DNA of 64,000 nt from an uncultured Clostridia bacterium (GTDB lineage: Bacteria > Bacillota > Clostridia > Christensenellales > Aristaeellaceae): assembly GCA_946542235.1 (NCBI GenBank), contig CAMNKK010000003.1:1-64000 (forward strand), read 5' to 3'. A model generated the notes under the pieces. That model was not told the DNA's origin and ran no database searches. It was given only the letters and a program-made list of their open reading frames with translations. Position numbers and translations under genes: made by a program. Shown in pieces: positions 10,283 through 19,496 of the stretch; position 1 is the stretch's first letter; the number at the start of each line of letters is the position of its first letter.

Positions 10283-10314
10283 CGGAGTCTACTTTCATCG
10301 GATCGGTTTCGGAA

Positions 10315-11478
10315 TTATTCCACCGTCTGCTCAGCGACAAACTCCCAGTCACCGGTCTCGTTGTTCGCCTTCTTCACGAAAGCGGAGGTGCGGATGGCAT
10401 CGCCGGTCTCGTCAAAGGCGATATGGCCGGACACGCCGTCGATCTCCACCGCGGGCAGGGCGGCCATCACCGCCGCGCTGTCGATGGATCCCGCCGCCTG
10501 CAGCGCCGCCAGGGCGGTCATGTATCCGTCGTAGCCCATGCAGGTCACGCCGGCGATCATGTCGTTGCCGCCGTTGTTGGTCAGGGCCTCGGCGTCCTCC
10601 GCCAGCCAGGCCTTGAAGCCGTTGTCGAATTCCGCGTTGGCGCCTTCCTGATAGAAGGTGGTCACGATCAGGTCAATGCTGGTTCCCTTCGCCGCAGCCG
10701 CCACCACGTTGCTGTCCAGCGTATCGCCGCCCAGCACCGGGATCGAGATGCCCTGGCTGGCCGCCTGGGAAACGATCTGGGTGGAATAGGCAATGGAGAC
10801 GGGGCAGAAGATCAGGTCCGCGCCGTACATCTGCGCATTGCTCAGGAAGGAAGTAAAGTCGGAGTTGTTGGTCTGGAAGGAGTCGGTGTAAACCATGCCG
10901 CCCAGGCCCGTAAAGGCTTCCTGGAAGAACTTGATCAGGCCCTGATCATAGTCGTTGCCGGCTTCGCCCAGGCAGTAGGCGGTCTTGGCGCCCAGCTCCT
11001 TGAAGGCGTAGTTGGCCAGCACGGTGCCCTGGAAGGGATCCAGGAAGCAAACCCGGAAGTAGTGGCTGTTGCCCGCGGTCACCTGCGGATTGGTGCAGGT
11101 CAGGCCGATGGCCGGGATATTCGCGTTCTTGAAATACTCGGAGCCCGCGATGGACACGCCGGAGCCGTAGGAACCCAGCACGATGCTGACGTTCTCGGAA
11201 ACCAGCTTCTGCGCGGCGGAGGGAGCCTTGTCCGCGGAAGAACCGTTGTCCGCCATCACCAGCTCCACCTTGTATTCCGTGTCGCCCACCTTCACCGTGG
11301 GAGCCACCCTGTTGGCATACTGAACGCCCAGGGTCTCCTGCTTTCCGCCGGCGCCGGAATCTCCGGAAGCGGGCTCAAACACGCCGATTTTCACGACGGG
11401 CAGATCCTCGGCCACCGCCATGGCCGCGCAGCTCAGCGCCAGAATCAGCGCCAGGACGATCATTGCAATCTTCTTCAT
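10315..11478 (-). CDS. livK: Branched-chain amino acid ABC transporter substrate-binding protein LivK
   Basis: Signal peptide; VVKIGVFEPASGDSGAGGKQETLGVQYAN; first gene of the liv operon. Confidence 0.93.
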   Translation of the reverse strand: MKKIAMIVLALILALSCAAMAVAEDLPVVKIGVFEPASGDSGAGGKQETLGVQYANRVAPTVKVGDTEYKVELVMADNGSSADKAPSAAQKLVSENVSIVLGSYGSGVSIAGSEYFKNANIPAIGLTCTNPQVTAGNSHYFRVCFLDPFQGTVLANYAFKELGAKTAYCLGEAGNDYDQGLIKFFQEAFTGLGGMVYTDSFQTNNSDFTSFLSNAQMYGADLIFCPVSIAYSTQIVSQAASQGISIPVLGGDTLDSNVVAAAAKGTSIDLIVTTFYQEGANAEFDNGFKAWLAEDAEALTNNGGNDMIAGVTCMGYDGYMTALAALQAAGSIDSAAVMAALPAVEIDGVSGHIAFDETGDAIRTSAFVKKANNETGDWEFVAEQTVE

Positions 11479-11734
11479 GATGTTTTCCTCCTTTTCATTG
11501 TTCCTCCAAATAAAAGGACCGTTTTAGTATAAGCAGTTCCATTTTGGATGACAACCTGAAAAACAAAAAGAAGACAATCAAAATCGGCCGTTTTTCCGAA
11601 ACGGCGCCCGAAAAAAAAGGAACATCCCCCTTCCGGCAGGATTTTTGCTCCGTCCTGAAGAATTATTCTATTCATGCGCCTGATCAGGCGCCGCATTACA
11701 CGGCAGGCTCCCGCCTGAAGAGAGGAAGAAAACC

Positions 11735-12034
11735 ATGAGTGAACTGACCCGGAGCGAACTGGAAGAAATCGAGGAGTTTCAGAAATATAAGTTCGATACC
11801 CAGCTGCTGATTGAGAGAACGGAAGAGGATCTGGACGACTTTGAAATCCGGGACTATATCTCCGAGCATTTTGAGGGCAATGAGCTGCTGGTTGTCGGAG
11901 ACGAGGATCTGATCAAGATTCATTTCCACACCAACGAGCCCTGGCTGGTTCTGGCCTGGTGCGCCACCAAGGGCGATATCTACGACGTCGTCGTCGAAAA
12001 CATGTTCCGTCAGGCCCAGGGGCTGCAGGGGTAA
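11735..12034 (+). CDS. Small standalone protein resembling the C-terminal domain of FakA/YloV (DAK2-associated) proteins
   Basis: KFDTQLLIERTEEDLDDFEIRDYISEHFEGNELLVVGDEDLIKIHFHTNEPWLVL matches the pattern of the FakA C-terminal domain; kinase domain absent. Confidence 0.7.
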   Translation: MSELTRSELEEIEEFQKYKFDTQLLIERTEEDLDDFEIRDYISEHFEGNELLVVGDEDLIKIHFHTNEPWLVLAWCATKGDIYDVVVENMFRQAQGLQG

Positions 12035-12057
12035 GGCACCCGGAGCCCTTCGTTTCC

Positions 12058-12082
12058 GCCGCGCTTTTCCGCGCGGCTTTTT
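12058..12082 (+). terminator. Intrinsic terminator downstream of 11735-12034
   Basis: GCCGCGC-TTTTCC-GCGCGGC followed by TTTTTC. Confidence 0.75.
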
Positions 12083-12153
12083 CTGTTTCCCGGAGCGCCC
12101 CGGGGTTCGGAAGCCCCGGCGCCCTTCCGTTTTCCCGGGCTTTCCGGCCGGGC

Positions 12154-13068
12154 CTACCGCGCCATTCGGTTCCGCAGGGTTTCCGGGGACAGCTCCGGAT
12201 TGATGGTTTCCTCGCTCTCCACGGCAACCGCCGCGGCCGCGGCCGCGGCGCGGCAGGTTTCCCCGAGGTCCAGGCCCTCCTGCCAGGCCCAGACAAGCGC
12301 CGCCATGAAGGCATCCCCGGCGCCGGTGGCATTCCGCATCCGGGCCGGGCAGCAGGGCGCGTGGATCATCCGCCGGCCGTCCGCCGCCAGCACCCCTTCT
12401 TCGCCCATGGTGATAAACACCCGGCCGAGCCCCGTCTCCAGCAGCTTCTCCGCCGCGGCCCGAAGGCTTTCCTCCCCCGTGATCCGAATCCCGGAAAGGA
12501 GCTCCGCCTCCAGGCGGTTGGGCTTCAGCGTATGGATCCGGGAAAGCACGGAACGCAGCTTTCCCGCTTTGGCCGCGGAGACCGGATCGGCAAAAACCGG
12601 AACCCGGCAGTGCTCCGCCGCAAAGGCCAGCGATTCCTCCGGAATGTTGGCATCCAGAACCACCAGGTCCGCGCCGGACAGCACGTCCATCCGCTGCGCC
12701 AGATATTCCGGCGTAATCCGGTCGCAGACAGCCATGTCGGACAGGGCCAGCGCCATATCCCCGTCCGCGTCGTCCAGATAGATATAGGTGGAGGTTGCTT
12801 CCCCCGGCACGGTCAGCGCATGCCGGACGTCAATCCCCAGCTCCGCGCAGGAAGCCAGAATCCGCTGGGCGGGCAGATCGTCCCCCAGCGCCGTCAGCAG
12901 GCAGACATCCCGGCCCAGCAGGCTCAGGTTATGGGCGATATTCCTGCCGACGCCCCCCAGGCTGATGGTCACCCGGCCCGGATTGGAATCCTTCGCCGCC
13001 AGGGGGGCAAAGGGCCGGCCGCCGATATCCATATTCACACCGCCGACCACTGCAATATAGGAATTCAT
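12154..13068 (-). CDS. PfkB-family carbohydrate/nucleoside kinase (pseudouridine kinase-like)
   Basis: VVGGVNMDIGGRPF...DSNPGRVTISLGGVGRNIAHNLSLLG and RNATGAGDAFMAAL; PsuK-like N-terminus. Confidence 0.82.
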   Translation of the reverse strand: MNSYIAVVGGVNMDIGGRPFAPLAAKDSNPGRVTISLGGVGRNIAHNLSLLGRDVCLLTALGDDLPAQRILASCAELGIDVRHALTVPGEATSTYIYLDDADGDMALALSDMAVCDRITPEYLAQRMDVLSGADLVVLDANIPEESLAFAAEHCRVPVFADPVSAAKAGKLRSVLSRIHTLKPNRLEAELLSGIRITGEESLRAAAEKLLETGLGRVFITMGEEGVLAADGRRMIHAPCCPARMRNATGAGDAFMAALVWAWQEGLDLGETCRAAAAAAAVAVESEETINPELSPETLRNRMAR

Positions 13069-13153
13069 TTCTGTCCGTTACTCCGCCTTTTCAGAATGGG
13101 TATGTCCTCCGGATCCGGCGGCCCGCCGCATGCGCGCCTGCGGGCCCCTCCGT

Positions 13154-15721
13154 TTACTTGGCTTCAAACCAGTTGCTTCCCCGGTGCACCTCCGCCACCA
13201 GGGGCACCTTCAGGGCAATCACCTGCTCCATCGCTTCCTGCAGCAGCTTCGCCGCCGCGTCCGCCTCCTCCGGCGGGCATTCCAGCAGCAGCTCATCATG
13301 CACCTGCAGAATCAGCCGGCTTTGCAGATGCTCCCTTCGGAGCGCTTCATCCACCCGGACCATGGCCAGCTTCATGATGTCCGCCGCCGTGCCCTGGATG
13401 GGCGTGTTCATGGCGGCTCTTTTGCCGAACTCCCGGATGGGCGCCTTCGGGCTCCGCAGCTCCGGCAGGTATCTCCGCCGTCCCATCATCGTCTGGGCAT
13501 ATCCCTTCTGCGCCCCTTCCGACGCAGCTTCGTCCATGAACCGCTTGACCCCCGGATACTTTTCAAAATACTTCTCGATAAAGGAGGCCGCTTCCCTGCG
13601 GCTGACGCCGGTATTCCGGCTCAGGCCGAAACCGCTGATGCCGTAAATCAGGCCGAAATTCACCGCCTTGGCCCGGCTGCGCAGCTCCGGCGTCACCCAT
13701 TCCGGCGGCACCTCAAAGATTTCACTGGCCGTCCGGGCATGGATATCCTCTCCGTTCCGGAATGCTTCCACCAGCGCCGGATCCCCGGAAAAATGCGCCA
13801 TCAGCCGCAGCTCAATCTGGCTGTAGTCCGCGTCCAGCAGCACCCAGCCCTCCCGGGGAACAAAGACCTTCCGCAGCTCCCGGCCCTCCTCCGTCCGCAC
13901 GGGGATGTTCTGCAGGTTGGGCTCCGAGGAGGACAGGCGCCCCGTGGCCGTCGCCACCTGGTCAAAGGTGGAATGGACCCGCCCCTTCGCATCGATCAGC
14001 GGCAGCATCCCCTCCACATAGGTTCCGTTCAGCTTCATCAGCTTCCGGTAGCGCAGCAGGGGCTCTATGATTTCCGGCGCGTCCCAGCGAAGCCCTTCCA
14101 GCACCTCCACCGCGGTGGAATAGCCCTTGCTGGTTTTCTTTCCGTGGGGCAGATTCAGCCGGTCGAAGAGCACCTCTCCCAGCTGCTGCGTGCTGTTCAG
14201 ATTGAATTCTCCCTGGCCGCAGGCATCGATCACCTCCTGCCGCCGCTGGGCGATCTCCCGGGTATATTCCCTGCCCAGCTCCCGCAGATAGTCCGCGTCC
14301 ACCGCGAAGCCTTCCTTCTCCATGCGGAACAGGGTATGGCTCAGGGGCATCTCCACCTGCAGCATCAGGTTCTCCATGCCCTCCTCCCGGATTTTCTCCC
14401 GCTGCCACCGCCACAGGGAGCAGACCGCCGCGGCATCCTCTTCCCAGTCCGGGCAGAGCGCCTTCAGCCGGTAGCTCTTTTCCTGGGGATTCAGGAGGTA
14501 CGCCCCCAGCATGGTATCCCATTCCAGCTTCTCCGGCAGGGGCAGCTTCATCCGATCCAGCTGATGCAGCAGGTGCTTTCCGTCGTGCACCACCGCTCTG
14601 CCCGACTGCAGCAGGGGGGACAGCAGCGTCATGACCTCCAGGGGATCCAGCCCCGGCATCAGCAGATCCCCGCCCAGGGAAACCCGAAGCCGGTCCCCCG
14701 TCTCCGCCGCCAGCGTCACCCGGGTATCGCCCGCATGCAGGCACAGCGTTCCGGGATGGGCCGCAATCCACGCCTCCAGCTCCCCGGGCGCCGCGGCCTC
14801 CTGCCATTCCCCGAAGGGCAGCAGCTCCGGTCCCTGCTCCGGCGCAGCGGCCGCCGCGGCCCCGCCCCGATCCTCATTGATCCGCCGGACCAGTGAAAAC
14901 AGCTTCAGCTTCTCCAGCGCCGGCACCGCGTTTTTCAGGTCCGGCAGGCCGCATTTTTCCAGGCTGAAGGAGACCGGCGCATCCCGGTGAATGGTCGCCA
15001 GCTCCTTGCAGAATCTGGCCTGATCCGCCCAGGCAGCCAGCTTTTCTCCCAGCTTTCCCTTGACTTCCCCCGCATGGGCCAGCACCTCTTCCAGCGTGCC
15101 GTACTCCTGCAGCAGCCTGACCGCCGTTTTGTCTCCCACCCCCGGCACGCCGGGAATATTGTCGCTGCTGTCGCCGGCCAGGCCCTTCCAGTCCGTCACC
15201 TGCTGCGGGGTAAATCCGTATTCCTCATAAACCTTCTCCGGCGTAAAGCGAATGGTTTCGCTGATGCCCTTCCGGGTAAACATCAGCTCCGTCCCGCCGC
15301 CGACCAGCTGCAGCGCGTCCCGGTCCCCCGTCAGCAGCAGGGGCGTAACCCCCGCCTCCGCCCCCCGCAGGCTCAGGGTGCCCAGCAGGTCATCCGCCTC
15401 CCAGCCCTGCAGGGAGAAGCGGGCAATGCCCATCCCGTCCAGCAGCGTCCGGATGGTTTCCAGCTGCTGGCGCAGCTCCGGCGGGGTTGCGCTCCGCCCT
15501 GCCTTGTATTCCGGATAAATATTGTGCCGGAAGGTCGGCCCGTGCTCGTCAAAGCAGACGGCCAGATACTGAACATTCTCCTCCCGGATCACCTTCAGCA
15601 GCATGCTCAGGAAGCCGTAGATCGCATTGGTGTAAACCCCGTCCGCGTCCATCAGCGGCAGGGCATGAAACGCCCGGTGGATCAGACTGTTTCCGTCCAC
15701 AATCAAGAAAAGATCCTTCAT
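13154..15721 (-). CDS. polA: DNA polymerase I
   Basis: MKDLFLIVDGNSLIHRAFHAL (5' nuclease), LLDADYSQIELRLMAHFSGD, KAVNFGLIYG, LQVHDELLLECP; start trimmed from ORF 15913 to MKD. Confidence 0.96.
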   Translation of the reverse strand: MKDLFLIVDGNSLIHRAFHALPLMDADGVYTNAIYGFLSMLLKVIREENVQYLAVCFDEHGPTFRHNIYPEYKAGRSATPPELRQQLETIRTLLDGMGIARFSLQGWEADDLLGTLSLRGAEAGVTPLLLTGDRDALQLVGGGTELMFTRKGISETIRFTPEKVYEEYGFTPQQVTDWKGLAGDSSDNIPGVPGVGDKTAVRLLQEYGTLEEVLAHAGEVKGKLGEKLAAWADQARFCKELATIHRDAPVSFSLEKCGLPDLKNAVPALEKLKLFSLVRRINEDRGGAAAAAAPEQGPELLPFGEWQEAAAPGELEAWIAAHPGTLCLHAGDTRVTLAAETGDRLRVSLGGDLLMPGLDPLEVMTLLSPLLQSGRAVVHDGKHLLHQLDRMKLPLPEKLEWDTMLGAYLLNPQEKSYRLKALCPDWEEDAAAVCSLWRWQREKIREEGMENLMLQVEMPLSHTLFRMEKEGFAVDADYLRELGREYTREIAQRRQEVIDACGQGEFNLNSTQQLGEVLFDRLNLPHGKKTSKGYSTAVEVLEGLRWDAPEIIEPLLRYRKLMKLNGTYVEGMLPLIDAKGRVHSTFDQVATATGRLSSSEPNLQNIPVRTEEGRELRKVFVPREGWVLLDADYSQIELRLMAHFSGDPALVEAFRNGEDIHARTASEIFEVPPEWVTPELRSRAKAVNFGLIYGISGFGLSRNTGVSRREAASFIEKYFEKYPGVKRFMDEAASEGAQKGYAQTMMGRRRYLPELRSPKAPIREFGKRAAMNTPIQGTAADIMKLAMVRVDEALRREHLQSRLILQVHDELLLECPPEEADAAAKLLQEAMEQVIALKVPLVAEVHRGSNWFEAK

Positions 15722-15934
15722 GGCTGAATACCCGCTCCTTCTTTTTCCGTTCCGGGAACGATCGGTGTTTCTCTGCGCTTCATTATATGCTTTTTCCATT
15801 TTCCTGTCCAATCCCCGGATGCCTCTCCGCGCCCTCCGCCGCTTCTCCGGGGGAGAAACCCGTCCCGGCGGGGCCGGAAGGCGCCCTGCCGGCGGCCCGG
15901 TTGTAAAAAACAATCGAAAAACATTCCGGAGGGA

Positions 15935-15964
15935 TTGACAGCGCGGTCTCTCCTGTGGTATTTT
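15935..15964 (+). promoter_or_regulatory. Sigma-A-like promoter for T-box leader
   Basis: TTGACA (15935-15940), 18-nt spacer, TATTTT (15959-15964). Confidence 0.6.
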
Positions 15965-15984
15965 TTCCGCAAATAAAGCAAACC

Positions 15985-16245
15985 TTTGAAGCGAAGATCA
16001 AACCGGGAGGGACGCCCACAGAGAGCGGGGGCAGCTGAAAACCCGCGGAAGGTTCACCGGCAAATGGATCGCTGAGGGAAAGGGGAAAGGGGCTTCGCCC
16101 CGAGTATCCGGACCGTGTGCCCGCGTTAAGGGCAGAGGGTGTGTTGGCACTCTCGTAAGAGTGGGGTCTCTCCGGAGGCCCGGCAAAGGTGGTACCATGG
16201 GTTTGTGTTTGCAGGCTCGTCCTTTGGGGGACGGGCCTTTTTCTT
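15985..16245 (+). ncRNA. T-box riboswitch leader
   Basis: AGAGAG motif (about 16020), Stem I specifier region CAAATGGATCGCTGAG, antiterminator AAAGGTGGTACCATGG (16185-16200), terminator GGCTCGTCC...GGACGGGCC-TTTTTCTTTT (16214-16245). Confidence 0.9.
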
Positions 16246-16354
16246 TTCCACCTTTCCTCTTTCCCCACGCGGGGACGGCATCCCGCGGACAACAGGTTTC
16301 TGTTTTCTCCATCGACCGATTTCCGAAAAGGAAGGAAAGAAAGGAAGGATTCCC

Positions 16355-16894
16355 ATGGCAGAAAAAAGGATCATCAACACCCAGGAGACCAAAGGCTTTT
16401 CCATTCAGGATCTGATTCTGGTGGCCGTTCTGCTGGCCGCCGGCGCCGTGCTGAAGCTCTTCGTGGGCAGCGTCATCAATTTCTTCGGCATGAAGCCGAA
16501 CTTCATCATTGCGGCCTACTGTCTGGCCATTCTGCTGATCCGTCCCGGGCTGGCGGGCAGCGCCATCATCGGGATCCTCGCCGGCGCCATCTGTCAGTTC
16601 CTGCCCGGAACCCCGTGGCTCAATCTGATCTCGGAGCTGCTGGGCGCGGTGGTCATGAGCCTGATGATCCGGGTTCCCCTCCGGGTGAAAAAGCTGGATC
16701 TGAATCCCCTGCTGGCAACCTTTGTCTCCACCGTGGTCTCCGGCGGCAGCTTCGTGGTCTGCCTCTTCGCGTTCATGCACATGGAAACCAGCGGACTGGT
16801 GGCCTATATCCCGATCGTGCTCGGAACCGCCGCCATCGGCAGCGTCCTGGTTCAGCTGCTGTACCTGCCCCTGAAAAAGGTGCTGAAGAAGTAA
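16355..16894 (+). CDS. ECF transporter S component (TrpP-like candidate)
   Basis: Small multi-TM protein with FFGMKPNFIIAAYCLAILL, resembling the MKPD region of TrpP; followed directly by two EcfA ATPases and EcfT. Confidence 0.75.
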   Translation: MAEKRIINTQETKGFSIQDLILVAVLLAAGAVLKLFVGSVINFFGMKPNFIIAAYCLAILLIRPGLAGSAIIGILAGAICQFLPGTPWLNLISELLGAVVMSLMIRVPLRVKKLDLNPLLATFVSTVVSGGSFVVCLFAFMHMETSGLVAYIPIVLGTAAIGSVLVQLLYLPLKKVLKK

Positions 16895-16999
16895 TCCCGT
16901 TTCCCTTCCGGACGCGCCGCGCTTCGGATCAGATTCCCCGGAGCGCGGGCGCTCATCCCGGATGCCGATCCCAAATTGCCGGAGAGAGGAGCCCGGACC

Positions 17000-17839
17000 A
17001 TGATCGATATACAGTCCTTTTCCTTCACCTACAAAAATGAGGCGGAACCCGCCCTGCGGGATGTAAGCATCTCCGTGCCCGAAGGCGGTTTTCTCGGCAT
17101 CATCGGCCCCGCCGGCGCCGGCAAAACGACGCTGGCCCGGGCCGTATGCGGCATCATACCGCATCACTATCCCGGGGATTATTACGGCCGGATCTCCGTC
17201 GGCGGCCTGGATCCCGTGGAAGCCTCCCTGACGGATCTGTCCCGCCTCGTCGGTCTGGTTTTCCAGGATGTGGACAGCCAGATCATTTCCACCATGGTCG
17301 AGGATGAGATCCTCTACGGCCTGGAGAATTTCGGCATCCCTCATGCGGAAATTCCGGAGCGCATCCGTCTCGCCCTGGCACAGGCCGGCATCGCGGACCT
17401 GCAGGACCGCACCGTCGCCTCCCTCTCCGGCGGCCAGCGCCAGAAGGTGGCCATCGCCTCCATTCTCGCCCTGCGTCCCCGGGTCCTGGTGCTGGACGAA
17501 CCGACCGGGGAGCTGGATCCCGTCAGCAGCCGTCAGGTTTTCTCCCTGCTGAAGCAGCTGCGGAAGGAGCACGGCGTCACGGTGATCGTGATCGAGCAGA
17601 AAATCATGCTGCTGTGCGAGTTTGCGGAGCAGCTGGCCGTGCTGGATCACGGGGCCGTCCTCCGCCAGGGGCCCACCCGGGAGGTGCTTGCCCACGCGGA
17701 GGAGCTGCTGGCCCTCGGGGTCAACTGCCCCCGGGTCACCACCCTCAGCCGGCTGCTTTCCCGGCGTCTGGGGCGGGAGCTTCCCGTCTGCGTGAATCTG
17801 GAGGAAGCGGAAGAAACGGCAAGGAGGCTGATGACATGA
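17000..17839 (+). CDS. ecfA: ECF transporter ATPase EcfA
   Basis: GPAGAGKTTLARAVCGIIPHHYPGDYYGRI, LSGGQRQKVAIASILALRPRVLVLDEPTGELDP. Confidence 0.9.
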   Translation: MIDIQSFSFTYKNEAEPALRDVSISVPEGGFLGIIGPAGAGKTTLARAVCGIIPHHYPGDYYGRISVGGLDPVEASLTDLSRLVGLVFQDVDSQIISTMVEDEILYGLENFGIPHAEIPERIRLALAQAGIADLQDRTVASLSGGQRQKVAIASILALRPRVLVLDEPTGELDPVSSRQVFSLLKQLRKEHGVTVIVIEQKIMLLCEFAEQLAVLDHGAVLRQGPTREVLAHAEELLALGVNCPRVTTLSRLLSRRLGRELPVCVNLEEAEETARRLMT

Positions 17840-18651
17840 TACAGCTGGATCAGGTCAGTTTTGCATACCCGTCCCAGGGACCCACGGTCCGGGATCTTTC
17901 CTTTCATATTCGGAAAGGGGAGTTCGTCGCCCTTCTCGGCGCCAACGGCGCGGGAAAAACCACCACGGTCCGGCTGATTGACGGCCTGATCAGGCCGACC
18001 TCCGGCCGGGTGCTGATCGGCGGCGCGGACACCGCCGGATCCTCCGTAAGCCAGCGGGCCCGCCGGGTCGGATTCCTCTTTCAGAATCCGGACCGCCAGA
18101 TCTGCAAAAACACCGTCCGGGAAGAAATCCTTTTCGGCCTGAACGCCGTGCGGGCGGAAGAAGGCCCGGAAAAGCTGGCTGCCCGGACAGACCGGGTTCT
18201 GGCGGATTTCGGCTTCACCGGCGATGAAGAGCCCTTCTCCCTGAGCCGGGGGCAGCGGCAGCGGGTGGCGCTGGCCTCCATCCTGGCCGCGGAGCCGGAG
18301 GTGCTCATTCTGGATGAGCCCACCACCGGCCTGGACTATCAGGAATGCTGCCATATCATGGATCGGATCCGCCGGATGAACCGGGAACAGCAGGTCACCG
18401 TCATCATGGTCTGCCACGACATGGAGGTGGTGCTGGACTATGTGGACCGGGCGCTGGTCATGGCCGGGGGACGGCTCCTGGCGGACGGTCCCGTCCGGCA
18501 GATCTTCCGGGATGCCGCCCTGATGGAGCGGGCCTCCATCCTTCCGCCCCAGATGATCGACCTGTCCCTCCGGCTGGACCTGCCCGGGGCGGATTCCCCG
18601 GAAACCATGGCGGACGCCATTCTCGCCGCGAAAGGAGGAAAGCCGGCATGA
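17836..18651 (+). CDS. ecfA: ECF transporter ATPase EcfA'
   Basis: GANGAGKTTTVRLIDGLIRPTSG, LSRGQRQRVALASILAAEPEVLILDEPTTGLD; ATGA overlap with the upstream gene. Confidence 0.9.
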   Translation: MIQLDQVSFAYPSQGPTVRDLSFHIRKGEFVALLGANGAGKTTTVRLIDGLIRPTSGRVLIGGADTAGSSVSQRARRVGFLFQNPDRQICKNTVREEILFGLNAVRAEEGPEKLAARTDRVLADFGFTGDEEPFSLSRGQRQRVALASILAAEPEVLILDEPTTGLDYQECCHIMDRIRRMNREQQVTVIMVCHDMEVVLDYVDRALVMAGGRLLADGPVRQIFRDAALMERASILPPQMIDLSLRLDLPGADSPETMADAILAAKGGKPA

Positions 18652-19394
18652 AGGAGCTTTTTCAGTATGTTCCCGGCCAGTCCCTGCTTCATCGGCTGAA
18701 CCCGGTCACCAAGCTGATCCTGACCATCATGATCTGCGCAGCCGCCTTCATCACCTCCAGCGTTTTTTTCCTGCTGGGACTGCTGGCGGTGGATCTGGCC
18801 ATCGGGCTGATCGCCGGGGTTGCCAGGAAGACCCTCGGCATCCTGCGGGGCCTGATGAAAATTGCCGTATTTCTCTTTGTGCTCCAGGTGCTGCTGAGCC
18901 GTCAGGGTACGCCTGTTTTCTGGATCATCACGGATCGCGGGCTGCTGACCGCAGCCACCGTGGTGCTGCGCCTGGTGGTCGTATGCATGCCCCTGGCCCT
19001 GGTGCTGGCGGTCACCCGGGTTTCCGACCTGTCCAACGCGCTGGTGCAGGTGCTGCACGTGCCCTATAAATATGCCTTTACCCTGACCACCGCCATCCGT
19101 TTCATCCCCCAGTTTCTGGAGGAAATGAGCGATATCATGGAAGCCCAGACCGCCCGGGGCATTGCCTTTGATCAGGCCCGAGGCCTGAAAAAGCTGGGCA
19201 TGATGCTGCCGCTGTGCGCGCCCCTGCTGATTTCCTCCGTCCGCCGCACGGACCAGACCGCCGCCGCGGCAGAGATACGGGGGTTCAGCCTCCGCACCTC
19301 CGCCTCCGCCTTCCGGCGTTATCCCTTTCACCTGGAGGACGCGCTGGTTCTGGGCTTCTGCGTTCTCCTGATCGCAGCCTCCATCCTCCTGTAA
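18648..19394 (+). CDS. ecfT: ECF transporter transmembrane component EcfT
   Basis: MKELFQYVPGQSLLHRLNPVTKLI and TARGIAFDQA...ADQTAAAAEIRGF-like EcfT motifs (ARG box). Confidence 0.92.
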   Translation: MKELFQYVPGQSLLHRLNPVTKLILTIMICAAAFITSSVFFLLGLLAVDLAIGLIAGVARKTLGILRGLMKIAVFLFVLQVLLSRQGTPVFWIITDRGLLTAATVVLRLVVVCMPLALVLAVTRVSDLSNALVQVLHVPYKYAFTLTTAIRFIPQFLEEMSDIMEAQTARGIAFDQARGLKKLGMMLPLCAPLLISSVRRTDQTAAAAEIRGFSLRTSASAFRRYPFHLEDALVLGFCVLLIAASILL

Positions 19395-19417
19395 GCTTTC
19401 CCCCCTTCCGGGAACGG

Positions 19418-19458
19418 AAAAAGGAGCCGTGATGCCAGGGCATCAGGCTCCTTTTTTT
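19418..19458 (+). terminator. Intrinsic terminator of ECF operon
   Basis: GGAGCC-GT-GATG-CCAGGG-CATC-A-GGCTCC followed by T7. Confidence 0.85.
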
Positions 19459-19496
19459 AACACTCCCCGCAGGGCTTTATTCCCGGAAAACCCGGC

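Noticed and set aside
12229-12255. GC-only repeat (ccgcggccgcggccgcggcg)
   Set aside because: Codes for a poly-Ala stretch inside the PfkB kinase; codon-bias low complexity rather than a regulatory repeat.
15998-17695. 565-aa minus-strand ORF over the T-box and ECF genes
   Set aside because: Antisense to the T-box leader and EcfA; no family features.
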